From Curtobacterium pusillum (GTDB lineage Bacteria; Actinomycetota; Actinomycetes; Actinomycetales; Microbacteriaceae): a DNA stretch of 64,000 nt. The translations under genes and the position numbers were made by a program. Below the pieces are notes generated by a model. That model had not been told where the DNA came from. It did not search any database and was given only the letters and a program-made list of their open reading frames with translations. Where the stretch lies: positions 21,602 to 85,601 of the forward strand of contig NZ_VEIY01000002.1 of assembly GCF_007680845.1 (NCBI RefSeq), given 5' to 3'. This document shows positions 56,166-64,000 of this stretch, piece by piece (the first letter of the stretch is position 1; every line of letters begins with the position of its first letter).

Positions 56166-57377
56166 TCAGGCCGGTCGGACGACGGCCGTGGCGATCGCGG
56201 CGAGCCCCTCGCCCCGGCCGGTGAACCCGAGGCCGTCGGTCGTCGTGCCGGACACCGCCACCGGCGCCCCGACGACCGCGGCCAGAGCGTCCTGCATCTC
56301 GGCGCGCCGAGTACCGATCCGCGGCCGGTTGCCGATGACCTGCACCGTGACCGACACCGGTGCGAGGCCAGCGCCAGCGAGCGCGTCCACGGCACCCCGG
56401 ATGAAGACGTCGCCCGTCGCACCGGCGTAGGCGGGGTCGGACGTGCCGAACCGGCCGCCGATGTCCCCGAGGCCACCGGCGGAGAGCAGGGCGTCGCAGA
56501 CCGCGTGCGCCACGGCGTCCCCGTCGCTGTGCCCCGAGAGGCCGGCTTCGCCCGGGAAGTCGAGCAGACCGACGCGGCACGGGGAGTCGGCGTCGAACGC
56601 GTGGACGTCCACGCCCAGCCCGAACCGGGTCTGCTCCGCGACCGAAGACCCGGACCCGGACCCGGACCCGGAGCCGGACCCAGAGCGGGACCGCACGATC
56701 GACTCCGCCCGACCGAGGTCCCACGGCGTGGTGATCTTGAACGCATCGGCGTCGCCGGGAACGACCTGCACGGTGCCGCCTGCCGCCTGGAACACCCCGG
56801 CGTCGTCGGTCTCGGCCCGGGCGGACAGGGCGTACGCCTGCCGGAGCGCCGCGAGCGGGAAACCCTGCGGCGTCTGCACGCCGACCAGTGCCGCGCGGTC
56901 GACGGTCTCGACGACCTCGGCGCCGGACACCCGCTTGATCGTGTCCGTGACGGGCAGGGCCGGCACGAACCCGACGCCCGACCCGTCGACGAGCGCACCG
57001 ACCACCGCGTCGAACACCCGCTCGAACTGCGACGCCGGCGTGAGGCACCGCGCCGCGTCGTGCACCAGCACCGAGGCGACGGAGTCCGGCAGCACGGCCA
57101 GGCCGGCCTCGACCGAACCATGGCGATCCGCGCCTCCCGGGACGACCGCCGTGTACGAGGCCGCAGCCCCGGCGACCGACGCGACCACCTGGCGGCACTC
57201 GTCGAGCAGTGCCGCCGGTGCCACCACGACGACCAGCGTCGGGGACGCGAGCGTGAAGAGCGGCTCGAGCGCCCGCGCGAGCATCAGCTGCCCGGCGACG
57301 GGCACGAACGCCTTGGCGGTGCCGATGCCGAGCCGCGTGCCGGAACCGGCCGCAACGACGACGACCGCCCTGCTCAC
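56166..57377 (-). CDS. ispDF: Bifunctional IspD-IspF (MEP pathway)
   Basis: A 403-residue fusion of two isoprenoid enzymes. Residues 1-230 are IspD (cytidylyltransferase), with AAGSGTRLG at 9-17 and [12 protein letters not shown]. Residues 248-403 are IspF (MECDP synthase), with metal ligands Asp257 and His259 (VDVHAF) and [12 protein letters not shown]. Between them is a Gly-Ser linker of about 16 residues encoded by a GGGTCC-type microsatellite (56647-56688). The two enzymes act at steps 3 and 5 of the pathway. GTG start; the gene is downstream of carD. Confidence 0.95.
   Translation of the reverse strand: MSRAVVVVAAGSGTRLGIGTAKAFVPVAGQLMLARALEPLFTLASPTLVVVVAPAALLDECRQVVASVAGAAASYTAVVPGGADRHGSVEAGLAVLPDSVASVLVHDAARCLTPASQFERVFDAVVGALVDGSGVGFVPALPVTDTIKRVSGAEVVETVDRAALVGVQTPQGFPLAALRQAYALSARAETDDAGVFQAAGGTVQVVPGDADAFKITTPWDLGRAESIVRSRSGSGSGSGSGSGSSVAEQTRFGLGVDVHAFDADSPCRVGLLDFPGEAGLSGHSDGDAVAHAVCDALLSAGGLGDIGGRFGTSDPAYAGATGDVFIRGAVDALAGAGLAPVSVTVQVIGNRPRIGTRRAEMQDALAAVVGAPVAVSGTTTDGLGFTGRGEGLAAIATAVVRPA
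56647..56688. repeat. Hexanucleotide microsatellite encoding the IspD-IspF linker
   Basis: Repeated GGACCC units, some with a G substitution, inside the ispDF gene. Because the unit is six bases, slippage would change the Gly-Ser linker by two residues per unit without a frameshift. Confidence 0.8.
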
Positions 57378-57426
57378 CCCTTCGGGGAACAGGACGGTCG
57401 TGGACGTGTTCAGTGGCTCGGCAGAG

Positions 57427-57909
57427 TCAGGACGCGAGGACCTCGTCGAGGACGGTCGAAGCCTTGTCCTCGTCGGTCTTCTCGGCGAGCGCCAGCTCGG
57501 AGATCAGGATCTGCCGCGCCTTGGCGAGCATCCGCTTCTCTCCGGCGGAGAGGCCGCGGTCCTGGTCACGACGCCAGAGGTCGCGGACGACCTCGGACAC
57601 CTTGATGACGTCACCGGAGGCGAGCTTCTCGAGGTTCGCCTTGTAGCGGCGGGACCAGTTCGTGGGCTCTTCCGTGAAGGGGGCACGCAGGACCTCGAAC
57701 ACCTTGTCGAGGCCTTCCTTCCCGATCACGTCGCGGACGCCGACCAGGTCGACGTTGTCCGCGGGGACTTCGATCGTCAGGTCACCCTGGGTGACCCGCA
57801 GCTTCAGGTAGACCTTTTCCTCACCCTTGATGACGCGCGTCTTGACTTCAGAGATGGTTGCCGCCCCGTGATGGGGGTAGACCACGGTCTCGCCGACCTC
57901 GAATTGCAT
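57427..57909 (-). CDS. carD: CarD-family transcription factor
   Basis: A 160-residue RNA-polymerase-binding regulator that stabilises the open complex at ribosomal and many other promoters in actinobacteria. Residues 1-60 form the Tudor-like RNAP-interaction domain ([22 protein letters not shown]), and the C-terminal helical domain carries the DNA-contacting Trp of the family ([26 protein letters not shown]). It heads the ispDF-cysS-rlmB run, an order conserved in actinobacteria. A short leader with ACGGAG precedes the ATG. Confidence 0.95.
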   Translation of the reverse strand: MQFEVGETVVYPHHGAATISEVKTRVIKGEEKVYLKLRVTQGDLTIEVPADNVDLVGVRDVIGKEGLDKVFEVLRAPFTEEPTNWSRRYKANLEKLASGDVIKVSEVVRDLWRRDQDRGLSAGEKRMLAKARQILISELALAEKTDEDKASTVLDEVLAS

Positions 57910-58048
57910 GTATCAGGCTCCGTTCAGAGACGCCCAGTTTACCACAAGCCGGTTTCGGGTAAGAGGGCGCTGGCACTCCGCCCGTCCGCCGATCGGTAGG
58001 ATGGCACCGGGCCGACCGGTCCACATCGTGATCTTCCGGAGGAATCTC

Positions 58049-58708
58049 TTGCGAGCTCGGGTACTCGTGTCCGTCGCCGTTGCGGCAACCATCGCGTTCG
58101 GCGCCACCGGCTGCGAGTTCATGTCGCCCGCGCAGACCGCCGAGATCAAGCAGATCACCGACGGCGTGAACGCCACGACCGGCAAGGTCGACATCCGGAA
58201 CGCGCTGCTCATCGCGGACGACGCGGACGGCGCCCGGTTCGTCGGCACGATCGTGAACAACGCGGACGACGACGTCACCCTGTCGATCGAGGTCGGCGGC
58301 GACACCCAGACGGTCACGGTCCCGGCGAACACGCACATCGACCTCGGTGCCGCTGCGGCCCCGTCCGCCCAGGCAACCTCCCCCACCGAACAGGGCGAGA
58401 CCACGCAGGGCACGAAGGCCGGCCAGTCGCGGGAGGTCGTGTTCGACGACGCCGACACGACGCCCGGGTCGCTCGTCAAGGTCTACTTCTCGTACTCCGG
58501 CGCCGAGGGCGTCTCCGCGAGCGTGCCGGTGCTGACCAGCGCGCAGGAGGAGTACGCCACCCTCGCGCCGAGCCCCACCCCGACGAGCACCGCGACCTCC
58601 CCGTCCGAGAACGGCACGCAGCCGACCGGCGACGCGACCGCCCCGGGGACGCAGTCCGGCGACTCCCAGACCGACTCGTCCAGCGGCGACTCCGGCACGA
58701 ACGGCTAG
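58049..58708 (+). CDS. Small secreted lipoprotein
   Basis: A 219-residue protein starting at TTG 58049, which is chosen for the GGAGGAATCTC ribosome site just upstream. Residues 1-20 are a lipoprotein signal ending GATGC, so Cys20 or so would be lipidated. A beta-rich domain follows (ADDADGARFVGTIVNNADDDVTLSIEVGGD, typical of immunoglobulin-like or copper-chaperone-like folds) and then a Ser/Thr/Pro/Gly-rich tail of about 55 residues, likely spanning the wall. The partner is unknown. TAGGAT at about 57997 is a candidate promoter, divergent from carD. Confidence 0.82.
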   Translation: MRARVLVSVAVAATIAFGATGCEFMSPAQTAEIKQITDGVNATTGKVDIRNALLIADDADGARFVGTIVNNADDDVTLSIEVGGDTQTVTVPANTHIDLGAAAAPSAQATSPTEQGETTQGTKAGQSREVVFDDADTTPGSLVKVYFSYSGAEGVSASVPVLTSAQEEYATLAPSPTPTSTATSPSENGTQPTGDATAPGTQSGDSQTDSSSGDSGTNG

Positions 58709-58725
58709 TCGCACCAGACGCACGC

Positions 58726-58772
58726 ACAGGAGGCGCGGTGCGGGTCCCACGGACCCGCACCGCGCCTCCTGT
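58726..58772. terminator. Family A palindrome after lipoprotein gene
   Basis: CAGGAGGCGCGGTGCGGGTC is part of a perfect left arm (58726-58747) whose complement is at 58751-58772 around a three-base loop. It sits between the convergent lipoprotein and regX3 genes. Confidence 0.8.
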
Positions 58773-58787
58773 CGGTTGCGCGTGAGC

Positions 58788-58855
58788 GCGCCGGTCGAGT
58801 CAGCGCGCCGCTCGCGTCAGCCCGCCGGTCGCGTGAGCGCGCCGCTCGCGTCAGC
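58788..58855. repeat. Four tandem 17-base repeats ending in the regX3 stop
   Basis: Units GCGCCGGTCGAGTCAGC, GCGCCGCTCGCGTCAGC, CCGCCGGTCGCGTGAGC and GCGCCGCTCGCGTCAGC. The last unit contains the stop codon (TCA on the plus strand, 58851-58853) of the response-regulator gene. Confidence 0.85.
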
Positions 58856-59531
58856 CCTCGATGCGGTAGCCGAGCCCGCGGACCGTCACCAGGATCTCCG
58901 GCGCGCTCGGGACCCGCTCGATCTTCGACCGGATGCGCTTGATGTGCACGTCGAGGGTCTTCGTGTCCCCGAAGTAGTCCGAGCCCCAGACCCGGTCGAT
59001 GAGCTGCCCGCGGGTGAGCACCCGGCCGGCGTTCCGGAGCAGCAGCTCGAGCAGCTCGAACTCCTTGAGCGGCATCGGCGTCTCCGAGCCGTCCACCTGC
59101 ACGGTGTGCCGTTCGACGTCCATCCGGATCCCGCCGACCTGCAGGATGCCGCTGTCCGCCGGGTCGTCCTCGGTGCGACGGCGGAGCACGGCCCGGATGC
59201 GGGCGAGGAGCTCCCGGGTCGAGTACGGCTTCGTCACGTAGTCGTCGGCGCCGAGTTCGAGTCCGACGACGATGTCCACCTCGGAGTCCTTCGCGGTGAG
59301 CATGATGATCGGGATGCTCGAGCGGGTGCGGATCTGCCGGCACACCTCGGTGCCGCTCAGCCCCGGGAGCATGAGGTCGAGCAGCACCAGGTCGGGGTTC
59401 TCCGCGTCGAACTTCGACAGGGCGGTCACGCCGTCCGCGGCGACGGTCGTCTCGTACCCCTCCCGCTGCAGCAGGAACTCCAGGGGCTCGCTCAGGGCCG
59501 GCTCGTCGTCGACGATGAGGATCTTGGTCAC
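58851..59531 (-). CDS. regX3: Response regulator RegX3/PhoP-like
   Basis: A 226-residue OmpR-family regulator: receiver domain with acidic pair Asp8/Asp9, phospho-acceptor Asp52 (LVLLDLMLPG) and Lys of VTKPYS, then a winged helix with LKEFELLELLLRNAGRVLTRGQLIDRVWG and the HIKRIRSKIE recognition region. It overlaps the senX3-like kinase gene by four bases. In actinobacteria this pair, together with a divergent phoU, senses phosphate through PhoU and the Pst transporter. Direct GTTC repeats between kinase and phoU are likely binding sites. Confidence 0.93.
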   Translation of the reverse strand: MTKILIVDDEPALSEPLEFLLQREGYETTVAADGVTALSKFDAENPDLVLLDLMLPGLSGTEVCRQIRTRSSIPIIMLTAKDSEVDIVVGLELGADDYVTKPYSTRELLARIRAVLRRRTEDDPADSGILQVGGIRMDVERHTVQVDGSETPMPLKEFELLELLLRNAGRVLTRGQLIDRVWGSDYFGDTKTLDVHIKRIRSKIERVPSAPEILVTVRGLGYRIEG

Positions 59532-60694
59532 GATGGCTGCTCTTCCAGTTGCTCTTCGAGTGCTGTGGTCAGTTCCGGGTCCGCCTCGGGCAGACGGATG
59601 GTGAAGGTCGAGCCCTTGCCGGGCTGCGACCAGACGCGCACGTCACCGCCGTGGTTGCCCACGACGTGCTTGACGATCGCGAGGCCCAGGCCGGTGCCGC
59701 CCGTGGCGCGGGAGCGTGCCGGGTCGACGCGGTAGAACCGCTCGAACACGCGGTCGAGGTCCGCTTCGGGGATGCCGACGCCCTGGTCGGTCACGGCGAT
59801 CTCGACGAAGCCCTTCGCGGACCGGACGCCGACGCCGACGCGGGTGTTGTCGGGCGAGTACTTCACGGCGTTGGCGATGAGGTTCGACACCGCGATCTGC
59901 AGCAGGCCGGGGTCCCCCATCACCCGGAGCTTCGACTTCTTGGCCCGCACGATGTCGATGTCGCGGGCGCGCGCCACGACCTCGTTCGCGTCGACGGCGA
60001 CCTGCACGATGCGGTCGATCGACGTCTCCTCGCTGTTCTCCAGCGCGTCGACGGACTGCAGTCGCGAGAGCTCGATGATGTCCTTCGTCAGGGCCGCCAG
60101 TCGCTCGGACTCGGTGAGGAGCTGCGCGGCGAACTTCCGCACGTGTTGCGGTTCGTCCGCGGCGGCGACGAGGGTCTCGGACAGCAGCCCGATCGCGCCG
60201 ATCGGGGTCTTCAGCTCGTGCGAGATGTTCGCGACGAAGTCCCGCCGGACCTCGTCGATGCGCCGGGTCTCGGTGAGGTCGTCCGCCGTGACGAGGACGT
60301 AGCGGTTGCCGAGCTGTGCGGCGCGGAAGCTCAGGTAGCCGATCTGGTCGCTCCCCCGGCCGCGCGGGAGCTCGAGGTCCTCGGCGCCCATCTCGCCGCT
60401 GCCGCGCACCCGGTCGACGAGGTCGGCGATCTCCTGGTGCACGAGCTTCCGCCGCACCACCAGTCCGACCGTCAGCGCCTGTGGGGATGCGGCGACGACC
60501 GTGTTCGACGGGTCGACCACCACGGCCGGGTTGTGCATCGTGGCGATGACCGCGGCGACGCCGTCCGGCAGCGTCCGTTCCGCCACGTCGGCCGCTCGGG
60601 CCGTGCGCTCGGCGGTGATGATCAGCACCACGACGCCCGCGCCGAAGACCCCGCCGAGGAGCATCGACAGTGGCACGAGCCACGCGTTGTCCAT
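59528..60694 (-). CDS. senX3: Sensor histidine kinase SenX3-like
   Basis: A 388-residue kinase with one N-terminal membrane helix (about 6-27), a PAS-like cytoplasmic domain (about 45-140), HisKA with His159 (FVANISHELKTPIGA) and an intact HATPase (NLIANAVKYSPDN, DQGVGIPEADLDR, GGTGLGLAIVKHV). One or two helices and a PAS domain without an external sensor are typical of SenX3/PhoR, which listens to PhoU and PstB. TACACT six bases before the ATG gives a leaderless start. It ends coupled to regX3. Confidence 0.93.
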   Translation of the reverse strand: MDNAWLVPLSMLLGGVFGAGVVVLIITAERTARAADVAERTLPDGVAAVIATMHNPAVVVDPSNTVVAASPQALTVGLVVRRKLVHQEIADLVDRVRGSGEMGAEDLELPRGRGSDQIGYLSFRAAQLGNRYVLVTADDLTETRRIDEVRRDFVANISHELKTPIGAIGLLSETLVAAADEPQHVRKFAAQLLTESERLAALTKDIIELSRLQSVDALENSEETSIDRIVQVAVDANEVVARARDIDIVRAKKSKLRVMGDPGLLQIAVSNLIANAVKYSPDNTRVGVGVRSAKGFVEIAVTDQGVGIPEADLDRVFERFYRVDPARSRATGGTGLGLAIVKHVVGNHGGDVRVWSQPGKGSTFTIRLPEADPELTTALEEQLEEQPS

Positions 60695-60722
60695 GCCGCC
60701 AGTGTAGGGATGGTCACACCGG

Positions 60723-60805
60723 GTTCGGGTGCCGTTCACCCCCGTTCGCGGCCGTTCCGGCTCCGGATCGCGAAGCGTTCAACCGGACGTCACCGTTCGT
60801 TCACC
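60723..60805. promoter_or_regulatory. Pho-box-like direct GTTC repeats between senX3 and phoU
   Basis: GTTC words recur at 60723, 60734, 60744 and 60754, about 10-11 bases apart, with a GTTCACC core, and again at 60777 and 60799 (22 bases, two turns, apart). Direct repeats of GTTCACC at 11-base spacing are the PhoP/RegX3 binding signature in other actinobacteria. They could control both divergent promoters. Binding is inferred. Confidence 0.65.
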
Positions 60806-60850
60806 TGGGCTGACGACACTCGTCCGGTACGCAGAGAGAGGTACTCCCCC

Positions 60851-61522
60851 ATGCGCGAAGTCTTCCAGCAGGAGCTCCAGGACGTCCAGGAGCGACTGAC
60901 CGAGATCGCCGGGCTCGTCGAGTCCGCCATCACCCGAGCCACGCAGGCCTTCGGCGACTCCGACGTCGCCCTCGCCGACGAGGTGATCGCCGACGACGCG
61001 AAGATCGACGAGGCGGCGAACAGCCTCGACGAGATCGCCATCGACATCCTGGCCCGGCAGGCGCCGGTCGCCCGCGACCTCCGGGTCGTCGTCACCGCCC
61101 TGCGCGTCAGCTCCTCGCTCGAGCGCATGGGCGACATGGCCGAGCACATCGCCCAGCTGGCCCGGCAGCGCTTCCCCGAGAAGGTCGTGCCGAAGGGCCT
61201 CCGCGGCACCTTCAAGGAGATGGGCAAGCACGACGTCGCGATGGCGCAGAAGCTCACCCGCCTGCTCGCCACCGAGGACATCGCGCTCTCCGCCGAGATC
61301 CGCGACGAGGACGACGCCGTCGACGAACTGCACGCGAGCGTCTTCGACTTCGTGCTCGGCGAGACCTGGAAGGGCAACCCGGTCGACACCGTGGACGCCA
61401 CGCTGGCCTCCCGCTACCACGAGCGGTTCGCGGACCACGCGGTGTCGATCGCGAAGAAGGTCGAGTACCTGGCCACGGGCGACTGGGCGGGCGCCTCGAG
61501 CGTGACGGTCTCCCCCGCCTGA
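60851..61522 (+). CDS. phoU: Phosphate-signalling protein PhoU
   Basis: A 223-residue protein of two homologous three-helix bundles (about 1-110 and 115-215), each with the metal-binding acidic motif of PhoU: EVIADDAKIDEAANSLDEIAIDIL and EIRDEDDAVDELHASVFDFVL. PhoU restrains the sensor kinase and the Pst transporter when phosphate is plentiful. It is divergent from senX3-regX3, the arrangement conserved in actinobacteria. No pst genes follow here. Confidence 0.95.
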   Translation: MREVFQQELQDVQERLTEIAGLVESAITRATQAFGDSDVALADEVIADDAKIDEAANSLDEIAIDILARQAPVARDLRVVVTALRVSSSLERMGDMAEHIAQLARQRFPEKVVPKGLRGTFKEMGKHDVAMAQKLTRLLATEDIALSAEIRDEDDAVDELHASVFDFVLGETWKGNPVDTVDATLASRYHERFADHAVSIAKKVEYLATGDWAGASSVTVSPA

Positions 61523-61583
61523 CCGGTCCGGCCGCGTCCGGTCGCGTTTTGCGATCGGGGTCGGCGGACGGGAGGATCGTGGC

Positions 61584-62132
61584 ATGGCTCAGGTCGCGAT
61601 CATCGTCAACGGGATGCCCGGTTCGGGCAAGAGCACGGTTGGCGCCGCTCTCGCCGAGGTGCTCGGCTGCCCCTTCCTGTCGAAGGACCGCATCAAGGAG
61701 CCCCTCGCCGACATCGTCGGGCCGATGATCGCCTCGCGGCCGCTCGGCGCGATCGCGATGGAGACGATGTGGTCGATGGCGGCGGCCGTCGAGAACGGGG
61801 TCGTCCTCGACGCCGTCTGGCTGCCGTCGCGCGACCGTGCCCTCCTGGAGGCGCGGCTCGCCTCCGCCGGGTCGCCCCGCGCCGTCGAGGTGTGGTGCCA
61901 CGTCGACCGTGCCACCGCCGACCAGCGGCTGCGGGACCGGTACGAGCCGGGCACCGTGCCGGTGCGCCACGACGTGCACGGCGACCTGGCCGGCGTGCTC
62001 GGGTTCTGGGACGAGCACGGCGCGACGGCGGAGCCGATCGGGCTGCCCGGCGTCCCCGTGGTGCGGGTCGACACCACGCAGCCGTACGACGTGGGCGCGC
62101 TCGTGCAGAAGATCGCCTCCCACTTCGTCTGA
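61584..62132 (+). CDS. P-loop NTPase, small-molecule kinase-like
   Basis: A 182-residue AAA/zeta-toxin-like kinase. Walker A is NGMPGSGKSTVG (about 9-20), a conserved Asp/Arg pair lies in LSKDRIKEP, and later Arg residues (RLRDRYEPG) could form a lid. GGAGG upstream of the ATG is a good ribosome site. Such stand-alone proteins phosphorylate sugars, nucleosides or antibiotics; the substrate is unknown. It follows phoU by 61 bases on the same strand and ends in a strong hairpin. Confidence 0.85.
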   Translation: MAQVAIIVNGMPGSGKSTVGAALAEVLGCPFLSKDRIKEPLADIVGPMIASRPLGAIAMETMWSMAAAVENGVVLDAVWLPSRDRALLEARLASAGSPRAVEVWCHVDRATADQRLRDRYEPGTVPVRHDVHGDLAGVLGFWDEHGATAEPIGLPGVPVVRVDTTQPYDVGALVQKIASHFV

Positions 62133-62145
62133 CCCGCACGACGTG

Positions 62146-62185
62146 ACGAACGCCCCGCCCGGACTGGTCCGGACGGGGCGTTCGT
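62146..62185. terminator. Bidirectional terminator between kinase and gpmA
   Basis: ACGAACGCCCCG (62146-62157) pairs with CGGGGCGTTCGT (62174-62185); CCGGAC/GTCCGG inside extends the stem. It lies between convergent genes. Confidence 0.8.
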
Positions 62186-62199
62186 GTGTCGCGCCGGGG

Positions 62200-62946
62200 T
62201 TACTTCTTCGCGCCCTGGGCGGCGACCGCGGCAGCACCGGCGGCAGCGGCTTCGGGGTCGAGGTAGTACGCCGGCTTCGTCGGGCGGAACTCGTCGTCGA
62301 GCTCGTACACGAGCGGGATGCCCGTCGGGATGTTGAGGCCCGCGATGTCGTCGTCGGAGATCCCGTCGAGGTGCTTCACGAGCGCCCGCAGCGAGTTGCC
62401 GTGCGCCGTGACGAGGACGGTCTTGCCGGCGCCGAGGTCCTTCGTGATGTCCGACTCCCAGTAGGGCAGCAGCCGGTCGATCACGAGCTTGAGCGACTCG
62501 GTGCGGGGCAGCTGGTCGCCGAGCTCGGCGTAGCGGCGGTCCCCGGCCTGCGACCACTCGGCGTCGTCGGCGATGGGGGGCGGCGGGACGTCGAACGAAC
62601 GACGCCACTCCATGAACTGCTGCTCGCCGTACTCGGCCAGCGTCTGCGCCTTGTCCTTGCCCTGCAGGTCGCCGTAGTGACGCTCGTTGAGTCGCCAGTC
62701 GCGCTTCACCGGGAGCCAGGCGAGGTCGGCCTCGAGCAGGGCGATGTCGGCGGTCTGGATCGCCCGCGTGAGGAGCGAGGTGTACAGGACGTCGGGGACG
62801 ATGCCCGACTCGGCGATGAGTTCGCCGGCGCGCTTCGCCTCCTTCTCGCCCAGCTCGCTGAGCCGGACGTCGACCCAACCGGTGAACAGGTTCTTCTGGT
62901 TCCAGTCACTGTTGCCGTGACGGAGCAGGACGAGCGTGGAGGTCAT
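62200..62946 (-). CDS. gpmA: 2,3-bisphosphoglycerate-dependent phosphoglycerate mutase
   Basis: A 248-residue histidine-phosphatase-fold enzyme of glycolysis. The catalytic His10 is in [27 protein letters not shown] and the second His in [16 protein letters not shown] are family marks. The C-terminal Ala-rich tail ([16 protein letters not shown]) is longer than in E. coli. It is divergent from the methyltransferase gene at 63004, whose start is probably leaderless. Confidence 0.96.
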   Translation of the reverse strand: MTSTLVLLRHGNSDWNQKNLFTGWVDVRLSELGEKEAKRAGELIAESGIVPDVLYTSLLTRAIQTADIALLEADLAWLPVKRDWRLNERHYGDLQGKDKAQTLAEYGEQQFMEWRRSFDVPPPPIADDAEWSQAGDRRYAELGDQLPRTESLKLVIDRLLPYWESDITKDLGAGKTVLVTAHGNSLRALVKHLDGISDDDIAGLNIPTGIPLVYELDDEFRPTKPAYYLDPEAAAAGAAAVAAQGAKK

Positions 62947-63003
62947 GCCCAGGAGTCTACCGAGCGCCGTGCCCCGGGTCTCCGGCCCCGTAGCCTTGTC
63001 CGC

Positions 63004-63780
63004 ATGCCCATCGGGAACGTGACGCGCGGGACGACCGGGTACAACCGGCTGCGTCGTGTCGACCGGTGGATCGCCGCGCTCCCGGCGCTCCGTCGGACCA
63101 ACGACCCGCTCGTCGCCGACGTCGGGTACGGCGCCTCGCCGACGACGGCCCTGGAGCTCCGGGACCGGCTGGCCCGGGTCCGCCCGGACGTCGAGGTCAC
63201 CGGCATCGAGATCGAACCGGCACGCGTCGCCCTCGCCAACGCCGGCGCCCGGGACGGCGTGACCTTCCGCCTCGGCGGCTTCGAGACGCCGACGCCCGGT
63301 GGCCGACGCCCCGTCGTGATCCGCGCGTTCAACGTCCTGCGACAGTACGACGAGTCCGCCGTGGTCCCCTCGTGGCGGATCATGCAGGACCGCCTGCAGC
63401 CGGGCGGCGTCCTCGTCGAGGGCACCTGCAACGAGGTCGGACGGGTGGCGTCGTGGGTCACGCTCGACGACGTCCGGCCGGTGTCGTTCACGGTGTCGCT
63501 CCGGCTCGCCGGCCTCGACGTGCCGTCGGTCGTCGCGGAACGGCTGCCGAAGGCGCTCATCCACCGGAACGTCCCCGGGGAGCGGGTGCACGCGTTCCTC
63601 CGGGACCTCGACCTGGCGTGGGCGGTCGCCGCACCGCTCGGCACGTACGGACCCCGGCAGCGGTGGATCGCGACGGTGCGCGGGATGCGGGACCGCGGGT
63701 GGCCGGTGCTGCACGGCGTGACTCGCTGGCGGCTCGGCGAGCTCAGCGTGCCGTGGGACGCGGTCGCGCCCGCCGCCTGA
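63004..63780 (+). CDS. SAM-dependent methyltransferase-like protein
   Basis: A 258-residue protein with a Rossmann-type methyltransferase region: motif I is [16 protein letters not shown], motif [17 protein letters not shown], and a later [16 protein letters not shown]. The substrate is unknown and motif IV is not obvious, so it could be a degenerate family member. TAGCCT at 62991-62996, seven bases before the ATG and without a ribosome site, gives a leaderless start. It is followed by repeats to the window end. Confidence 0.82.
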   Translation: MPIGNVTRGTTGYNRLRRVDRWIAALPALRRTNDPLVADVGYGASPTTALELRDRLARVRPDVEVTGIEIEPARVALANAGARDGVTFRLGGFETPTPGGRRPVVIRAFNVLRQYDESAVVPSWRIMQDRLQPGGVLVEGTCNEVGRVASWVTLDDVRPVSFTVSLRLAGLDVPSVVAERLPKALIHRNVPGERVHAFLRDLDLAWAVAAPLGTYGPRQRWIATVRGMRDRGWPVLHGVTRWRLGELSVPWDAVAPAA

Positions 63781-63829
63781 CCCGCGCGCACGCCGGGGTC
63801 GCCGGGCTCGCCGGGCTCGCCGGGGGTCG

Positions 63830-63905
63830 CCGGAACCAGGTTCCGGCCGCGGAACCGCGGAACGGACGACCGGAACGCGGTGCTGTGCCCGGAACCTGGT
63901 TCCGG
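63830..63905. repeat. Palindromic repeat family B, copy 2
   Basis: CCGGAACCAGGTTCCGG at 63830-63846 and CCGGAACCTGGTTCCGG at 63889-63905, linked through GGTGCTGTGCC as in the copy at 2195-2257. It follows the methyltransferase gene and could terminate it. Confidence 0.75.
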
Positions 63906-64000
63906 GCGGGGTGCCGGCGCGAGCGGGCGGGGTGCCGGCGCGAGCGGGCGGGGTGCCGGCGCGAGCGGGCGGGGTGCCGGCGCGAGCGGGCGGGGTGCCG
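63904..64000. repeat. Tandem 21-base repeat running off the window
   Basis: GGGCGGGGTGCCGGCGCGAG plus C, repeated exactly at 63904, 63925, 63946 and 63967 and continuing in part at 63988. The total copy number is unknown because the window ends inside the array. Four 9-base GGGCTCGCC-like units also lie at about 63795-63830. Confidence 0.9.

Overview
The window is a 64 kb chromosomal segment of a very GC-rich actinobacterium. Gene content and order (CarD next to a fused IspD-IspF, CysS and RlmB; SenX3-RegX3 divergent from PhoU; DUF3027, DUF3263, DUF2332 and DUF4032 proteins; an XPB-type helicase) point to Microbacteriaceae. A plant-associated Curtobacterium-like organism is my best guess, but it is not proven. 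I see no phage, plasmid, transposase or CRISPR array. It reads as ordinary chromosome decorated with intergenic palindromes and tandem repeats.

Layout. 1-9.6 kb is a catabolic island that fits non-phosphorylative L-fucose degradation: FAH-type diketo-acid hydrolase (cut by the window edge), SDR, FadR-type regulator, aldo/keto reductase, mutarotase, GH29 alpha-L-fucosidase, two ABC permeases, a solute-binding lipoprotein and an L-fuconate-dehydratase-like enolase. Released fucose would be imported, oxidised, dehydrated, oxidised again and split to pyruvate and lactate. The lactonase is not in the window, and the importer has no ATPase beside it; an MsiK/UgpC-type shared ATPase lies at 51.1 kb. 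9.9-19.4 kb holds a TetR/DHA2 exporter unit, a kinase-like protein, a flotillin, nadE, and a MarR/MATE exporter unit. 19.4-32.4 kb holds an AI-2E-family protein, a repeat field, argG, tRNA-Arg, an epoxide hydrolase, an AraC regulator, an HNH nuclease, an NlpC/P60 wall hydrolase, a DtxR-type regulator, serC and a cold-shock/DUF3027 pair. 32.4-38.4 kb holds a helicase-associated protein, XPB and a two-component system. 38.4-39.7 kb holds a DUF559 nuclease-like gene bracketed by palindromes and running through a 20-base homopolymer. 39.8-53.6 kb holds a solo groEL with two CIRCE operators, a cold-shock protein, LytR_C/DUF3263, redox and metabolic genes, a DsbA-like protein, the sugar ABC ATPase and a DUF4032 kinase-like protein. 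53.7-57.9 kb holds rlmB, cysS, ispDF and carD. 58-64 kb holds a lipoprotein, regX3/senX3 and phoU with Pho-box-like repeats between them, a P-loop kinase, gpmA, a methyltransferase and a tandem repeat that leaves the window.

General features. Many genes start 6-9 bases after a TANNNT hexamer with no Shine-Dalgarno sequence, so leaderless transcripts look common. Palindrome families recur at gene ends and probably act as terminators: A, GGAGGCGCGGTGC; B, CCGGAACCAGGTTCCGG; C, GGGCGTACCTGGTCG; D, CCGAGGTCGCACGAA; plus a one-off 56-base palindrome after serC.

Stretches over 300 bases without a confident gene: 9602-9945 (families C and A), 16935-17359 (an 18-codon ORF, a hairpin and the MarR promoter), 19430-19786 (a probable frameshifted small gene), 20927-21397 (tandem repeats and the argG terminator), 27176-27539 (a 31-codon ORF with its own control signals).
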